From Chinchilla lanigera (lineage: Eukaryota; Chordata; Mammalia; Rodentia; Chinchillidae): a DNA stretch of 64,000 bases. The notes beneath the pieces were generated by a model. That model ran no database searches. It saw only the letters and a program-made list of their open reading frames with translations, and was not told where the DNA came from. The DNA is taken from positions 3,703,918 to 3,767,917 of the forward strand of contig NW_004955472.1 of the NCBI RefSeq assembly GCF_000276665.1. The letters run 5' to 3'. Below are positions 46,990-58,163 of this stretch, in pieces. The number at the start of each line of letters is the position of its first letter. The stretch's first letter is position 1. The position numbers were made by a program, and so were the translations under genes.

Positions 46990-47390
46990 TCTTTTCTTTT
47001 TTTAATTTTAAAGAGAATTGAAAAAAAGAACAATAACAAACTGAAACAACATAGACAAAAACAAAACAAAGCAAAAATAATAAGAATGATACAGGCTTTC
47101 AGAACAAAATGATAAGGATTACCAGTGGTTGTTATATTAAATATTTTTATCTCATCAGAGTTGGTCAGATTACCAGATGTAAGAATGAAAGATTAATCAA
47201 ACCATTAAAGAGAATAAAAGATAAAAACAAAAAAGTTATAAATGATACGGAGTTTCACCAAACAAGATGGTAGGAATTCAACAGTGGTTGTTATGTTGCA
47301 TATTGTTGTCTTCAAATTAGTTGTTTAGATTACCAGATATCAGCACGCAAAATTGGTCAATAAATAAAGTCAAGGTGTCAGCTACCCATA
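46990..47390 (-). mobile_element. L1 3' UTR with duplicated unit, antisense
   Basis: Same order as 45797-46170: a T-rich start, AAC/AAAC-rich DNA, then two ~155-bp units starting near 47088 (gatacaggctttcagaacaa) and 47243 (gatacggagtttcaccaaac). It ends caaaattggtcaataaataa. ORF2 is absent, so this copy is strongly 5'-truncated. Confidence 0.8.
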
Positions 47391-47584
47391 TCCCTCCCAG
47401 AATCTGGGGTTCTTTTCTAGCTCATGTAGTTGAATCTGAATTCAGTTTCTTTGCAGCTGCAGGTCTGAGGCTTCTATTTCCTGGATGGCTGTCAGATAGT
47501 GGCTGCTTTCTACAGTCTGAGTTACATGATTCTCTCAATCTCAAAAACAGCAATGGACTATCTTCTGGTATTGGTTTTCATGCA

Positions 47585-47960
47585 CTCTCATAATGAAATC
47601 CCATAGACTGGGTGGCTCCAACTATGGTAATATATATTTTCTCAGAGTTCTAGAGACTCCATGCTCATTGGCAAGGCACTGGCAGGGGTAGTGTCTAGTG
47701 AGGCTTCACTTCCTAGCTTCTAGAAATCTGTCTTCTTGCCATGTCTTCTCCTGGCTTTCCTCTGTGTGCTTGAGAAGAGTGGGGCATCTTTCCTTCTTCT
47801 TATAAAGACACCAGTTCCAGTGGATTAAGATCCATCTTTCCAAATTCGATTCAATCTTTATTATCTTCTTATAAAACATATTTTCAAATGCAATCAGTGT
47901 AACAGTTAAGACTTTAATATATAAACTTTGGGTAGACATAATTCTGTCTATATCACTTCC
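47585..47960 (-). mobile_element. MaLR-like LTR, antisense
   Basis: Plus strand contains aatcccatagactgggtggc and ctcagagttctagagactcc, then tccttcttcttataaagaca. This is the complement order of MaLR LTRs. Moderately diverged; the 5' and 3' edges are approximate. Confidence 0.6.
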
Positions 47961-48034
47961 TCATGTCAATTTGCCCACAAATTTCCAAATTTTCTTACCA
48001 ACAGCAGCCAAACATCTTTTAAGGGTTTATCTCC

Positions 48035-48440
48035 TGGGTTCATGCCTGTTATTGGCCAGTTTTTCTGTTGCTGGGATGAAATACTAGGCAGCCATAATGT
48101 AACAGATGAGAGGTTTAGTTCGACTCAGGGTTTCAGAGGTTTAGTCCAGTATTGGCTGGCGCTAAGCCAAGAATATTATGGCGGAAAGGTGTGATAGATA
48201 AAGTAGCTCAATTTATGTTGGCCAGGAAAATAGAGCATAGCAGAAGAGCGGTAGCCACAGATGTACTCTCAAAACCCCACCCTCAGTGACTTATCTTCAA
48301 CTGGGTTCCACCTGCTAATAGCTAGAATTTTGGCTAGAATGAATTAAGAGATGAGTATAGTACCCCCTATGGAATCACCTCTCCAGGACTCTCTTAACCA
48401 GTCAAGGTGACAGCTTTGATGGACTGGAGATAATCTTCCT
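48035..48440 (-). mobile_element. MaLR-like LTR, antisense
   Basis: Starts ggccagtttttctgttgctg and includes gtttcagaggtttagtccag, aatattatggcggaaaggtg, then aaaccccaccctcagtgact and gggttccacctgctaatagc. It lies back to back with the preceding MaLR, so two related LTRs in the same orientation are only about 75 bp apart. Confidence 0.6.
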
Positions 48441-49744
48441 AGCTCAACGTCAATGGCTGGAGACCTCAATTACATTTGCAAAACCCTTTTATTGCAGCAC
48501 CTCGATAGCACTGGACTGCAAGAAGGTGTGATATACAACGGTCAGGTAATCTTGGTACTATTCTGAAATTTGGCTCACTGTACCTAGTCAAAGATAGGAT
48601 ACATGTTGCCATATGGCACTGGTGTGACACTGTAAAGCCAGAAGTAAAATTAACTGATATATACATCCCATCACCTTTCCAGACCAGCTAATTGTGTAAG
48701 TCACAGCCCCTCTGGATTTTAGCTTTCCTGTCTGGAAAATTAGTTTAACAGCCCTCCTTGTTCTGATTTTCTAATGCTTGCTACATTTTCTGGAAGCAAG
48801 AGTCACCTTTCTGTGCTACTTGCCAGTTTTCCTTTCTTTAGCATTTTGTCCATGCTGTCCTTTATTGCTATGTATCAGCAGCTGCGGCAATTGCCTCAAA
48901 GTTTAAAATAGAAAAACTGGAGCTTAATGTTCCCCTTCTAAGAAACCTCATGGTGGTGAGAATTCCCAGGGTACTTCAGATCACCTCAGTGCTTGTAATG
49001 CGCCCCCATGGCTTCTTTAGATGGTAGTAACTCATGTCGATGCGTCTATATTTCAACATTAGATGACAGACATTTGGTGAGATTTTAGTATTTTCCAGCA
49101 TTGCTCTTGCCACTTAAGAGACTCCTTCAAAAGTGAAGAACACAGCATGGTAGTTGAGATGCCTGTGCTGTGAATCTCTGATCTCCTGCCTTTACTCTGA
49201 ATGACTACACACCTCTTCAGGGATCCTGGTGCTCAGATTCCCTTCTAATTTCTCAGCATCTCCTTCACTTTTCTCTTAAGTCCTGCCGTACTCCTGCAGT
49301 GCTCACCAATGCATTGTCCACAACACTGACATCTTGAATTTACACAGCACTTTCCAGTTCTCCTGACTGCCCAAAGCAAAAGAAAAAGGAGTCTGCTTTC
49401 ATATTTACTGCTTATCAAACTGTGGTGATACTTGCTAAAAGAAAACTCTTCAGCTTTTTAAATAAATAAAACTTCATTGTCCACTATGTATCACACATTC
49501 TCTAGCCACATATTCCTGTAAATTTCATAAAGAGTATCAGGCCTTTATATACTATTTGTCAGTCACAAGGCTTATCTACTATGAGAGATGATTATGTTTA
49601 GAACCAGTGTGTAAATATGCACAATGCGTGACCAGCTCTATTATTTGGGGTAAAGCTTGCTTCTCAGTTATTCTGATTTACAGTCATAATTTCTACCTTA
49701 TTTTTTGCATTATAGACATGGTTTCATCCACTCAGTTATATGTA
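48441..49744. other. Unassigned intergenic DNA
   Basis: No gene or repeat is recognised. Confidence 0.55.
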
Positions 49745-49985
49745 AAAGGTGACAATAATAACAGCCCACAATAACTTCTACATTTACTAGGTGTCAGGTA
49801 ATGAGCTAAGTACCTTACATATGTTATCTCATTTATTTCTGACGAATGTGCAGTTAATTCATTACTGTTGTTTTCCTGAGCACAGGAAATGCCCAGTCAT
49901 CTTGCCCAGTTCACAGAAATGGTAAGTAGCAAGGATAGCGCCTGAGTCTATTCTTCCAGAAACCAGAGACTGATCTTTGTTAAAC
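49745..49985 (-). mobile_element. MIR SINE, antisense
   Basis: Complement of MIR across nearly its whole length: acatttactaggtgtcaggt, gagctaagtaccttacatat, gttatctcatttatttctga, catcttgcccagttcacaga, tagcgcctgagtctattctt. An old mammalian SINE. Confidence 0.7.
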
Positions 49986-50076
49986 TCAATTATGAAATGT
50001 TCTAATGTTAGCAGATTTTGATATTTTGGCATATAACTAGAATGAGATAGGTTAGACCGAGCAAAAGCTTAGGTGC

Positions 50077-50584
50077 TGTAGTGGTTGATTGATTATGTCA
50101 ACTTGAGAAGTTTAGAAGCATAACTAAACTTGGCTCAGCAATTGGCTCAGAAATTCTACACCCTAGGGTGTAGAGGAGCCACCCTAGGGCATAGAAGAGA
50201 CACCCTAGGGTGGATCATCACCTAGATAATATAAAAGAGAGATGAAGAAGGACAGAGGTACTTCCATTCCTTTTGGAGGAGCTCCAGTCTTCACCTTCAG
50301 CTTGGACTTGTCTCCTGGCTTCTAGTGCAGACTCTTCGGCTTCTGCCTTGGATCCTTCAGCCTTCTGTCGCAGACTCATTGGCCTCCTGGTATGGACTTG
50401 CACGGAACTCTGCAGTAAACTCCAGACCCTGGACTGATTCCTTCGGTCTTCAGTGTGCAGACACCTTCTGCACACTTCCTCATACAGCTCTCTGGCTGAC
50501 CGTCATAAGCCAGTCTTGTAATTTCTTATACAGTTGTACATCTGGTGTTACATCTGTTTCTCCAGTAAAACCCTGATTGATACA
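50077..50584 (+). mobile_element. Intact solo ERVL (MLT2-like) LTR
   Basis: A 508-bp LTR beginning TGtagtggttgattgattatg and ending tgattgataCA, flanked by a perfect 5-bp TSD ggtgc at 50072-50076 and 50585-50589. The 3' part (ttctccagtaaaaccctgat) is characteristic of ERVL LTRs. No internal sequence is attached, so it formed by LTR-LTR recombination. Three 21-bp repeats lie in the promoter-proximal part. Two overlapping frames inside it are not genes. Confidence 0.88.
50156..50221 (+). repeat. 3 x 21-bp CCCTAGGG array in an LTR
   Basis: The decamer caccctaggg begins at 50159, 50180 and 50201, exactly 21 bp apart. The first copy sits in an 18-bp perfect palindrome at 50156-50173. The array is in the U3 part of the LTR, where tandem repeats often act as enhancers. 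Confidence 0.93.
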
Positions 50585-50589
50585 GGTGC

Positions 50590-50735
50590 TATGCTGAGTT
50601 GGATTCAAATTTCATTTCAGTTATTTGCTAGTTATGTATTCTTGTTCAAAGTTCTTAGTCTTTAGCCCTTGGTTTTCCTCTCTTTTAATGAGAAAATAAA
50701 GCATTCTGTAGGAGTGCACTATTTCATGTGACGTA
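50590..50735 (+). mobile_element. MIR SINE, sense
   Basis: Sense MIR outline: gttggattcaaatttcattt, ttatttgctagttatgtatt, cttgttcaaagttcttagtc and ggttttcctctcttttaatg. It abuts the right side of the solo LTR, so the LTR may have inserted next to or into it. Confidence 0.5.
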
Positions 50736-51680
50736 CAGAATCACTTAAATGGACTATCTGGATCTGTCTGTGTTGAGAAGGGTTCTGTTGCAACTCAGGT
50801 GGGAAACTGGTGGCAGGTTAGTCACATCCACGGTGGATGCTAAGTTAGATCATCTTTATTGGAACTATATGAATACCAACCTTAAGAGAGTGCTAAATTG
50901 AAACTGAGAAGTATGTTCTATAGCATTCAGTTTTATAATTCTGTGAATATATTTAAAATGCAGTAAAATGTTTGAATTTCTTCTGTTTGTGAGCTATTGC
51001 AGTTGCTATGTGAACTGTGATAAATTATGGACGCCAGGTGCCAAGATTTCCTGGGTAAGTCTGAGTGTAGGGTGGAAGAAGAGAGGAAAAGAATAAAGTC
51101 AAGTCTGATGTTGATTGGGGAATATTGTCACACAAATGCAAACATTCCTAATCCATTATTCATATCAGAGTAAAAACTTGGACCAAAAATCTAGAACTTT
51201 CCAGAAAATTAATAAGTAAAATGTACACAGCAGCAAGACCTAGTGACAGGTAAAAATTAATGTTTCTCTCCTGATATTCTCAGTACATGGAAACTTTAAT
51301 TTCTTCCTTTCACATAGTTGATTTCCCCTAGCCACCTGTCCTTCCTCAGATTTAGGCCAAATATACTTGCACCGTGATTGTCCTAGAGAGATAATAAAAA
51401 AATCCTTGAGTACACATTTGTTGGGGAATTTGTTTCTCTCTATGGGCTTAGGCTATGTCTCACTCTCCAATCTACCTTTGTGCTCTGGTCAGTGGGGGGC
51501 CATCTGCATGTGTCCTGAGAGCCGGCCGACCGTAATGGATGTACAAGGCGTGATGTGTCCACACGTCCTCCAGTAGCATTCTTACATATTGAGAACTAGA
51601 TCCATGTATCTAATTGTGTTTGTTATCTCTCTTCCTGGGTGTAGTAGAAAACTACTGCAGTATCTGAATTACTCAGCTTT
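50736..51680. other. Unassigned intergenic DNA
   Basis: No gene or repeat is recognised. Confidence 0.55.
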
Positions 51681-52325
51681 CTGTCACTATTATAAAGGGC
51701 TTACATCTGGATATTCCTCAAAAACTAAAAACTAGAATTGTATTGGACCCAGCTAGTCCTCTGCTAGGTATCTTCCTGAAAGATTTAAAGTTATAATATT
51801 GCAGCGACACATGCAAATCCATGCATATAGCACAATTTGTAATAGCTAAGTCTGGGAAGTGACCTATACGTTTAACAATAGATGAGTGGATAAAGAAAGT
51901 GTGGTATGTGTGCACAATAATACTCTGCTATGAGGAAGGATAAACTTGAGTCATTTGTAGGAAAATGGGTCCACCCTGAGACCGTAATGTTAATTAAATA
52001 AATCAGACACACAAGTTTAATAACTGCATGTTTTTATTCTATGAGAAACAACATATAAAAGGTAAATAATAGTGAGACACATCATTTACAAAAAGGAAGG
52101 GGGACCAAGAGATAGAGGGAAGAGGGGTAGAGGGGGAAAAGATGAAAAAAAACTAAGATATATTATGTAGAGCACTGAATCCCCACGATGAATGTTTAAT
52201 CATTATGTTCTGTAAACACATATTGATGAAAAAGAAAAATTTAAAAATTTAAAAAATTAAAAATTAAAAAAATTTTAAAAAATGAAAAATTAAGTAAAAA
52301 TTAAAAAAAGAACTAAAAAAGGTAA
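51681..52325 (+). mobile_element. L1 3' end, sense, with A-rich tail
   Basis: Sense L1: ttcctcaaaaactaaaaact, tagtaatagctaagtctggg-like segment, gatgagtggataaagaaagt, gtggtatgtgtgcacaataa, ggataaacttgagtcatttg, then a 3' UTR with a purine-rich block (ggaagggggaccaagagata). The right end is a long A-rich tail with repeated AAATT/AAAATT units to about 52325. Confidence 0.8.
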
Positions 52326-52356
52326 CTTACAAAGAATTACCTTTTTGTATTTTGAC

Positions 52357-52600
52357 TTATAATTTCAGAGGCTCCAGTGACAGGTGAGCATCCTCTCTAG
52401 TGGAGATCCTGGTTGGCATCTGTGGGGAGTGTGGGCAGAACCAACTGCTCATCTCACAGCCAGGAACAAAGGAAGCATACGTCCAGTGACATATGGGCTT
52501 CCTGCAGGGTCCCACCCTCCAGGGGTTCCACAGCCTTCCAGCACTAATATGGTTGCTGAGGTCAACAATCTTCATCCATTAAATATTTATGTACTGAAAT
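52357..52600. other. Possible MaLR fragment, unassigned
   Basis: Contains tttcagaggctccagtgaca and gtcccaccctccaggggttc, similar in flavour to antisense MaLR LTRs, but no ends are identifiable. Confidence 0.35.
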
Positions 52601-52649
52601 CTATGTTCTTGTCTTGGCTTTAGGGTTAAGAAAACTGTATGAGTGACAC

Positions 52650-52692
52650 ACAGACACACACACACAGACAAACACACACACACACACACACC
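52650..52692. repeat. (CA)n microsatellite
   Basis: CA-rich run with several G interruptions (cacagacacac...cagacaaacacac), ending in ccccc. Confidence 0.95.
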
Positions 52693-53160
52693 CCCGAGGA
52701 ACTGCCATAACAAACTGCCACAAATTTAATGGCTTACAAAATAAATTTATCGTACAATTTCTGCTTGTCAAGACACACTGTGACTCAGCTGGTTCTCCAT
52801 GTAGAGCTCTACAAGGCAGAAATCAAGAGGTCAGCAAGAGTCCCTTCTGACTGGAGGCTCGGAGAGAGAACTTGCTTCTAGGCTTGCTCAGTTCCATGAT
52901 TAGAATTCTATGTGTCAGTTTCCTTTCAGTTCTCTTCAGCTTCTAGAGCCTGCTCACATTACTTGGCTCATGGCATACTTAAAAGTCAAAAAGGACAGAC
53001 AGACTTCCTTTCACACTTGGAAGCTCTTTAACTTTCCCCTCTGCTTCATCTCTTTTTCCTTCCTCTTCTGCTATGTCACTCTGATGATCTCTTTAACCTC
53101 CTCTTCTATTTTAAAGGATTCATATGATTATATTGACCCGGCAGAAGATGCAAGATAAGT
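52693..53160 (-). mobile_element. MLT1/MaLR-like LTR, antisense
   Basis: Starts aactgccataacaaactgcc and aatttaatggcttacaaaat, the complement of an MLT1-type 3' end, followed by agaaatcaagaggtcagcaa and cagtttcctttcagttctct. Edges are approximate. Confidence 0.55.
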
Positions 53161-53268
53161 TTTTTATTTAAAGGTCATATTGTTAATGACATTATTCTCA
53201 TGAAAATCTGTTGACAGTGATATAGGGGAAAGAAACTACCAACCTACTAGTTATCTGGTAAGAGTTCA

Positions 53269-53871
53269 TGTTCTCCAAAATTGAAGAATGAATATTAGGA
53301 ACAATGGAGGTGAAGAACAGAATATATTTATTGGAAGAAAGAAAGTTTCTGTCTGAGAGGGAGACAGAGGGGACCCAAGTGAGTTGCCCAGGAATCTCCC
53401 TTTTTTAGGGACTTTTATAGAGCAAATCCACCACATGAGGCAGGTGCAAGTTGGAAACATGGGAACTCAGAGGGTGGGCATGAGGTGGGACAAAACTGTG
53501 GTCAACCAGTAAGATTATGAGTATAATTGTTCAGGTAAAATTGATTAAGTCCGGATCAAATGGGGAAGTGAGTCACATAGCAAGCAGACATGAATACAGA
53601 ACAGGGGTTTTTCCTGTAGGGGGTTGGATTAGTGACTCTTCCTGGCATTTTCAAGATGATAGAGACTTATTTAGAATACTAAACCCTGGTGTTTATCTTT
53701 AATGAAGTATGTGGGTGCATTTGAGGTATCTCTTGTCTTGAGGTCTGGCCCACAACAGAGGTGCCTGTATCTCCCACAGTTCCGATGTAGTTCTTCTGCA
53801 CTGGATCCTTTGAGAGCCTGGCCCTATCTGACTGCTTATAATATTTTTATCTAACTTAATTGCCTATAACA
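53269..53871 (-). mobile_element. Endogenous retrovirus 3' LTR, antisense
   Basis: A 603-bp LTR with TGTT...AACA ends. On the minus strand it has a TATA box (ctataaaagt, 53411-53420) and, about 80 bp downstream, AATAAA (53327-53332), the normal order of U3, R and U5. Just outside its 5' end lies a polypurine tract (complement of ccccccctccccc, 53874-53886), where plus-strand DNA synthesis would have begun. The LTR follows an env remnant, so it is the 3' LTR. The partner 5' LTR was not seen. Confidence 0.85.
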
Positions 53872-53889
53872 TACCCCCCCTCCCCCGGC
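53872..53889 (-). promoter_or_regulatory. Retroviral polypurine tract
   Basis: The minus strand reads a G-rich run (gccgggggaggggggg) two bases before the LTR. This is the expected position and composition of the plus-strand primer of a retrovirus. Confidence 0.8.
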
Positions 53890-54033
53890 TCTGAAGAAGT
53901 ACACTGAACTGCCCTGAGGGAATAATGGGTGGTGACTGCTCTGGGTTCTTCAGGCTGAAAGGGGTTGTAGTTGTTGATCATAGATACTCTCCAGAGGATC
54001 TATCTAAAGGCCCTCAATAGACACCAGGTGTTT

Positions 54034-55020
54034 TCATCTTAGGTGAGCATATAGCTTTAAGTCTGGAGAAGACAAAACCAAAAAACAATTAAGTATGCAT
54101 GGGCCAAATAATAAGATCAACAGGATAATTATGAATACAGTCAAAAGATTTCCACCAAGGGGAGCCGGTAATGGTTTCCCATAAAGAGGATAAGGATAAG
54201 GTCTTGGGAATTTCTGTATCTGACATAGCATTGATATATTGTCTAATATCTTGAACAGCTACTGAGGTATTAGCAGAAGGACCAGGAATGTACACATAAC
54301 ATTCTGTTCTTACAGCTGCACAAGTTCTTCTTCTGCTGCTGTTAAAATGTTTAATGTCATCCAGTTTTGGAGGATAGCCTGTCTCATTAATTTTATTTGT
54401 TTATTTAGGAGAGAGAGACCATGTGTGGCGTCATTTAAGGCCCACTGAGTATAGTTAGTTAAAGCCTTGATACGTATCTTATAACCCTCTCTCTAGATAA
54501 AATCTGGTAGATCTCTGGTAAAAGGAATCTAGCTTATTTGTTATTGGTTTTATCAGTATGATTACTTGGGGTTTGATATCCTCTAGGCAGGAACAAATTT
54601 TCTGAGAAACTAGAGCATGTATAATTAAAGCATACGCATTAGAGCTGACAGGTAAGTTTTTAAGGGATAGCAGTTGTAACCCACTGGCTCTTAGACCCCT
54701 TTATTGATGGAGTCTGACATTTTGTCATAAGTCCCTCTAGCTTTACTTATAATTATCTCTAAATTTTTGATGACTTATTAAAACCAGAATAACGCAGTAT
54801 TTTGACCAATGAAATACTCACTCTCTTAAGTTTTGTACATGAACAAGAATATGTGTTGTATTTGTAAAATCCAGTCTCAACATTATTTTGATTAGTTGGG
54901 AACCTGGATCTATATATTACAGTATTTAGACAGGATAAAATCTCTCCATGATAAGGGCTGGGCTTTTAGGCATAATTAAAAGGAACAGGTGAAGAAAAAA
55001 AATTATCCCAGTTACAGCTT
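54034..55020 (-). pseudogene. Endogenous retrovirus env remnant (transmembrane subunit), broken
   Basis: Minus-strand reading gives env transmembrane-subunit features spread over different frames. A frame ending at a stop at 54310-54312 holds an ectodomain helix with LQNWMTLN near 54345-54368, at the place of the conserved heptad/immunosuppressive-like segment. A second frame (54089-54295) has a Cys-Tyr (not Cys-Cys) pair and TGSPWWKSF near its end. A third stretch (54034-54231, same frame as the first) has a membrane span with LLILLFGPCILN, typical of gammaretrovirus-like tails. Frame changes and stops separate them, so it cannot make env. Sequence from about 54500 to 55020 may be surface-subunit remnant. 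Confidence 0.75.
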
Positions 55021-55260
55021 CAACTTTTGTTATGTCTTTTCCCATTGCTTATAACTGCTTATTCTTTGTCTCTGGTATAGTTTTGTTAAAATGATGATAA
55101 ATCTACATTGAAACATGGCAAGGCATTTTCCAAAGTTCTGTTTTGCAACAGTGATTTGGCCCACAGCATACCAAAATACATACAATAAAAAGTGACTTGT
55201 ACTATTGTCTCTTCTCATTGACATTCTTTCACTCATCAGCAAATATTCTAGATACTTGTT
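55021..55260. other. Probable further ERV-derived DNA, unassigned
   Basis: AT-rich continuation next to the env remnant, with no recognisable gag, pol or second LTR. Confidence 0.35.
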
Positions 55261-56237
55261 ATGTTTACTTATAAAAAGTACATCGACTCTGCAATTGTCA
55301 AAATAGAATCACTATTCTATCCATCTAGTTCTTAATAATACTGAGTAATGAACGATAGTGAGTCAGTTTTCAAAAATACACAAGATAAATAATGGAATAA
55401 TTTGTTATAAAGTGATGTTTGTCTCAGCCTGCATTTCAATGGTTTCAAAGAGGAATTGTCATGGAATTGAACCTAAGAATATTTCAAGTATGAAAGGAAT
55501 GTACATAAATCATTGGAGAAGGCATTTGACACATTCTCACAGATATGACTGATCTTAAATGTTTCATATGGCAACTTCTTCCTCAGGAGGCCTCGACATT
55601 AGATTGTCCCAAAGTTTATTAGAAATTATCTTAGACCATTCACAGATATAGTGTGTTTGGTCAGATGAGTGCTCAAGGTTATGTCCTTGGTGGGTCACAC
55701 CCTGATTTTGAGCAGTGGTGAGGCCAAAGTTAAGATAAGGAGAATGAAAAGAGGAAGTTACTTAAGGTATGTGTTTGTGTATGTGTGTGCAGGTGTGTGT
55801 GTGTGTGTACAGTTTTATGTAAGAGATTAGATTGTTAGAAAACATTTTGGATAAGCCACATATTATAAAACAAAAGTTATTAATTATAGTTGCATATTCT
55901 ATAGTTATTTATTTATAGTACCTCAGAAATCTAAGTGCTTAAATTTATTTACATTTATATGTCAGTTTACACATACACTAATCGTGTGTTTAGTGGATTA
56001 TAAAAGAATAGTACTGGCTGTATTATAAAAAAACAAAAACAATTTTACTAAATGTAGGATCTTTTAAAACACATTCTTGGGCCTATGACTGTTTTTCTTC
56101 TGCCAATACTTAGTAATTAATTCTAGCAAAAAGTTTCACAGGTTCATAAAATTTGTTACTTTTATTTCAGATTTCTTATATTGACATAAGTATTGAGAAA
56201 GAACCATCTGTAGAAATGATTAAAAATTAAAACTAAT
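55261..56237. other. Unassigned DNA with (GT)n
   Basis: No gene. A GT-rich microsatellite lies at about 55770-55809 (gtgtgtgcaggtgtgtgtgt). Confidence 0.55.
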
Positions 56238-56252
56238 GTTGTTATGTTTCTT

Positions 56253-56343
56253 TTTTTTTTTTTTTTTCCAGTACCAGGAACCAAACTTATGACCTTGAGC
56301 TTGCCAGGCAGGCGCTTTGCTGCTGAGCTAAATCCCCAGCCCC
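56253..56343 (-). mobile_element. ID-type SINE, antisense
   Basis: Antisense ID with a pure T tail and full body (ccagtaccaggaaccaaact ... gctaaatccccagcccc). Perfect 15-bp TSD gttgttatgtttctt at 56238-56252 and 56344-56358. Confidence 0.95.
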
Positions 56344-56358
56344 GTTGTTATGTTTCTT

Positions 56359-56627
56359 AATTCTACAAAAAATTACCTTTGTATGTGTGTATATGTATTT
56401 ATGTATAAGTATTTTTGTATGTATGCATATATGCATACATGTGGATAAATGTCAGGGTGAAACTAATATTTAAAGTAAGGGTTTATTCATATTCAACATT
56501 TAAAATAAGTTATTAAGCATATAAAATATAGTCAGCACATAAGGATATGGGTTATAATTTTGAAATAGAATTTTGATACCTGACTTTTGAGAACTAAAGT
56601 AATTGGGTTAAAAAAGATTTAAAATAA
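56359..56627. other. Unassigned intergenic DNA
   Basis: AT-rich with a TATG/CATA alternating patch near 56380-56450. Confidence 0.55.
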
Positions 56628-57011
56628 AATCCCCCTTATGTCTCATGTGGTCACAGGTGGGGCTTTTTCAGAGGTGGCTGGATCCAGCTTATGTGATGGT
56701 GGAATTTATTCCTGATGAAGCGCTAAGCTCAAGGGTACTAGGATTAAGGGTGTGAGTGCTACCTGTCCTAAGTAGTCTGCATAAGATAAAAGGGGCAGAA
56801 AGATGCTGCTATGGTCCCTTGCTTGCTTTGCTGCCTTCTGGCTGCCATGAACTGTTTCTCCTCTCTAACTCCTGTCTGCTACACCACCCTGCCTTGGAGC
56901 CAGCTGAGTACAAACTGAAACCTCTAGAAACTGTGAGAAAAATAAACCTTCCCACCTTTAACTTTGGATGTTGGGTATTTTGTCGGAACAACAAGGAAAG
57001 TAACTAAGACA
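56628..57011 (+). mobile_element. MaLR-type LTR, sense
   Basis: Sense LTR lacking its first bases: cccccttatgtctcatgtgg, ggctttttcagaggtggctg, a promoter-like part, then gaaactgtgagaaaaataaa with AATAAA at 56941-56946, and the typical end ggaaagtaactaagaca. Two overlapping frames inside it are not genes. Confidence 0.75.
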
Positions 57012-57730
57012 CCATATACAACATTTCTGTTGTTATGAATTAGTTAAAAAATTAGAAAAGAAAAAAAGGCATCTGACTTACCAATCTATGTCTTAGGAAC
57101 TATGTAAGAAATAATGAAGCATACTTTCATAATGTTTCTTTCCTTCCTTCTTTTTTATCTGTTTGTCCTTAAATATTAGTAAACTTTCCAAGATTATTTT
57201 CAAATTATACGTAATTGTCTACAGAGAAAAAATACACATCACAAATTAGTTTATATCTGGCCTTAAATTATCTCAACCAGCGTAATTATTTCAAATGACT
57301 TTTGAGCAATTGTGAAACAACCATGAAACCCAACACTGATTACTACCTGTTACTGAAATTCTGTTTGGCATTTGTAAATAAAAGAGGGAATACAATGACC
57401 ACTGCCTTATTACACTTAACTCAAATGACTTCCTAATTTGATGTTTTATATGCTTAACAAGTTTTTGTCATGAATACAACGTGTAATGGGAATAGTGTGA
57501 ATCAGTATAGGGGCTGAGATTGGATTAGCATCTCAGAACGTTCCACTGATGAAGTGTTTATGGACATAAGACTACTTGATGTAAACATTTTAAACAATTC
57601 CACCGGCAGCTCCCACTGAATTTCTCAAGATAGATTCAGGTATTTTCACAAATTTTCATGTCATCAAAAACATAGTCAGTGCTTGGATAAAGCTGAAAGA
57701 CAAAAATGAATGTTTCTACTGAAACACTGC
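57012..57730. other. Unassigned intergenic DNA
   Basis: AT-rich, nothing recognised. Confidence 0.55.
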
Positions 57731-57732
57731 CA

Positions 57733-57900
57733 ACCCAGGCATGGCGGCACAGACCTGTCATCACAACACAAGGGAAGGAGGCTGAGGCAAGAGAATCACT
57801 TTAAGTTCAAGGTCAGCCTGGGCTACGTGGTGAGTTCAAGACTAGTAGGAACTAAACAAGGAGTCCCTATCTCAAACAAAATAAAATAAAATAAAAAACA
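57733..57900 (+). mobile_element. B1 SINE, sense
   Basis: Sense B1: cccaggcatggcggcacaga, ggaggctgaggcaagagaat, gttcaaggtcagcctgggct followed by a duplicated internal block (gtggtgagttcaagactagt), then ctatctcaaacaaaataaaa with a (AAAAT)n tail. Confidence 0.9.
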
Positions 57901-57983
57901 GGCCAAAATAAACAAACAAATGAAAACCATTGAAACCTGCTCAAAATTGCAAATTATAGAATTGTAATACCTGAGTAGCAAAG

Positions 57984-58152
57984 ACTAGCTGGGCTTGGTG
58001 GCACACACCTGTAATCTCAGCACTTGGGAGGCTGAGACAGGAAGATCTTTGGAAATTTAAGACTAACCTGGGCTACAAAGTGAGCTCAAGTCCAGCCTGA
58101 ACTGTGTAGCCAGATGCTATCTTAAAAAGACCAAAAAAAGAAAAAAAAAAAA
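57984..58152 (+). mobile_element. B1 SINE, sense
   Basis: Sense B1 with ctgggcttggtggcacacac, gcacttgggaggctgagaca, the rodent-type internal duplication (gctacaaagtgagctcaagt next to gtccagcctgaactgtgtag) and an A tail. Perfect 11-bp TSD gagtagcaaag at 57973-57983 and 58153-58163. It lies about 80 bp from the preceding B1 in the same orientation. Confidence 0.94.
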
Positions 58153-58163
58153 GAGTAGCAAAG

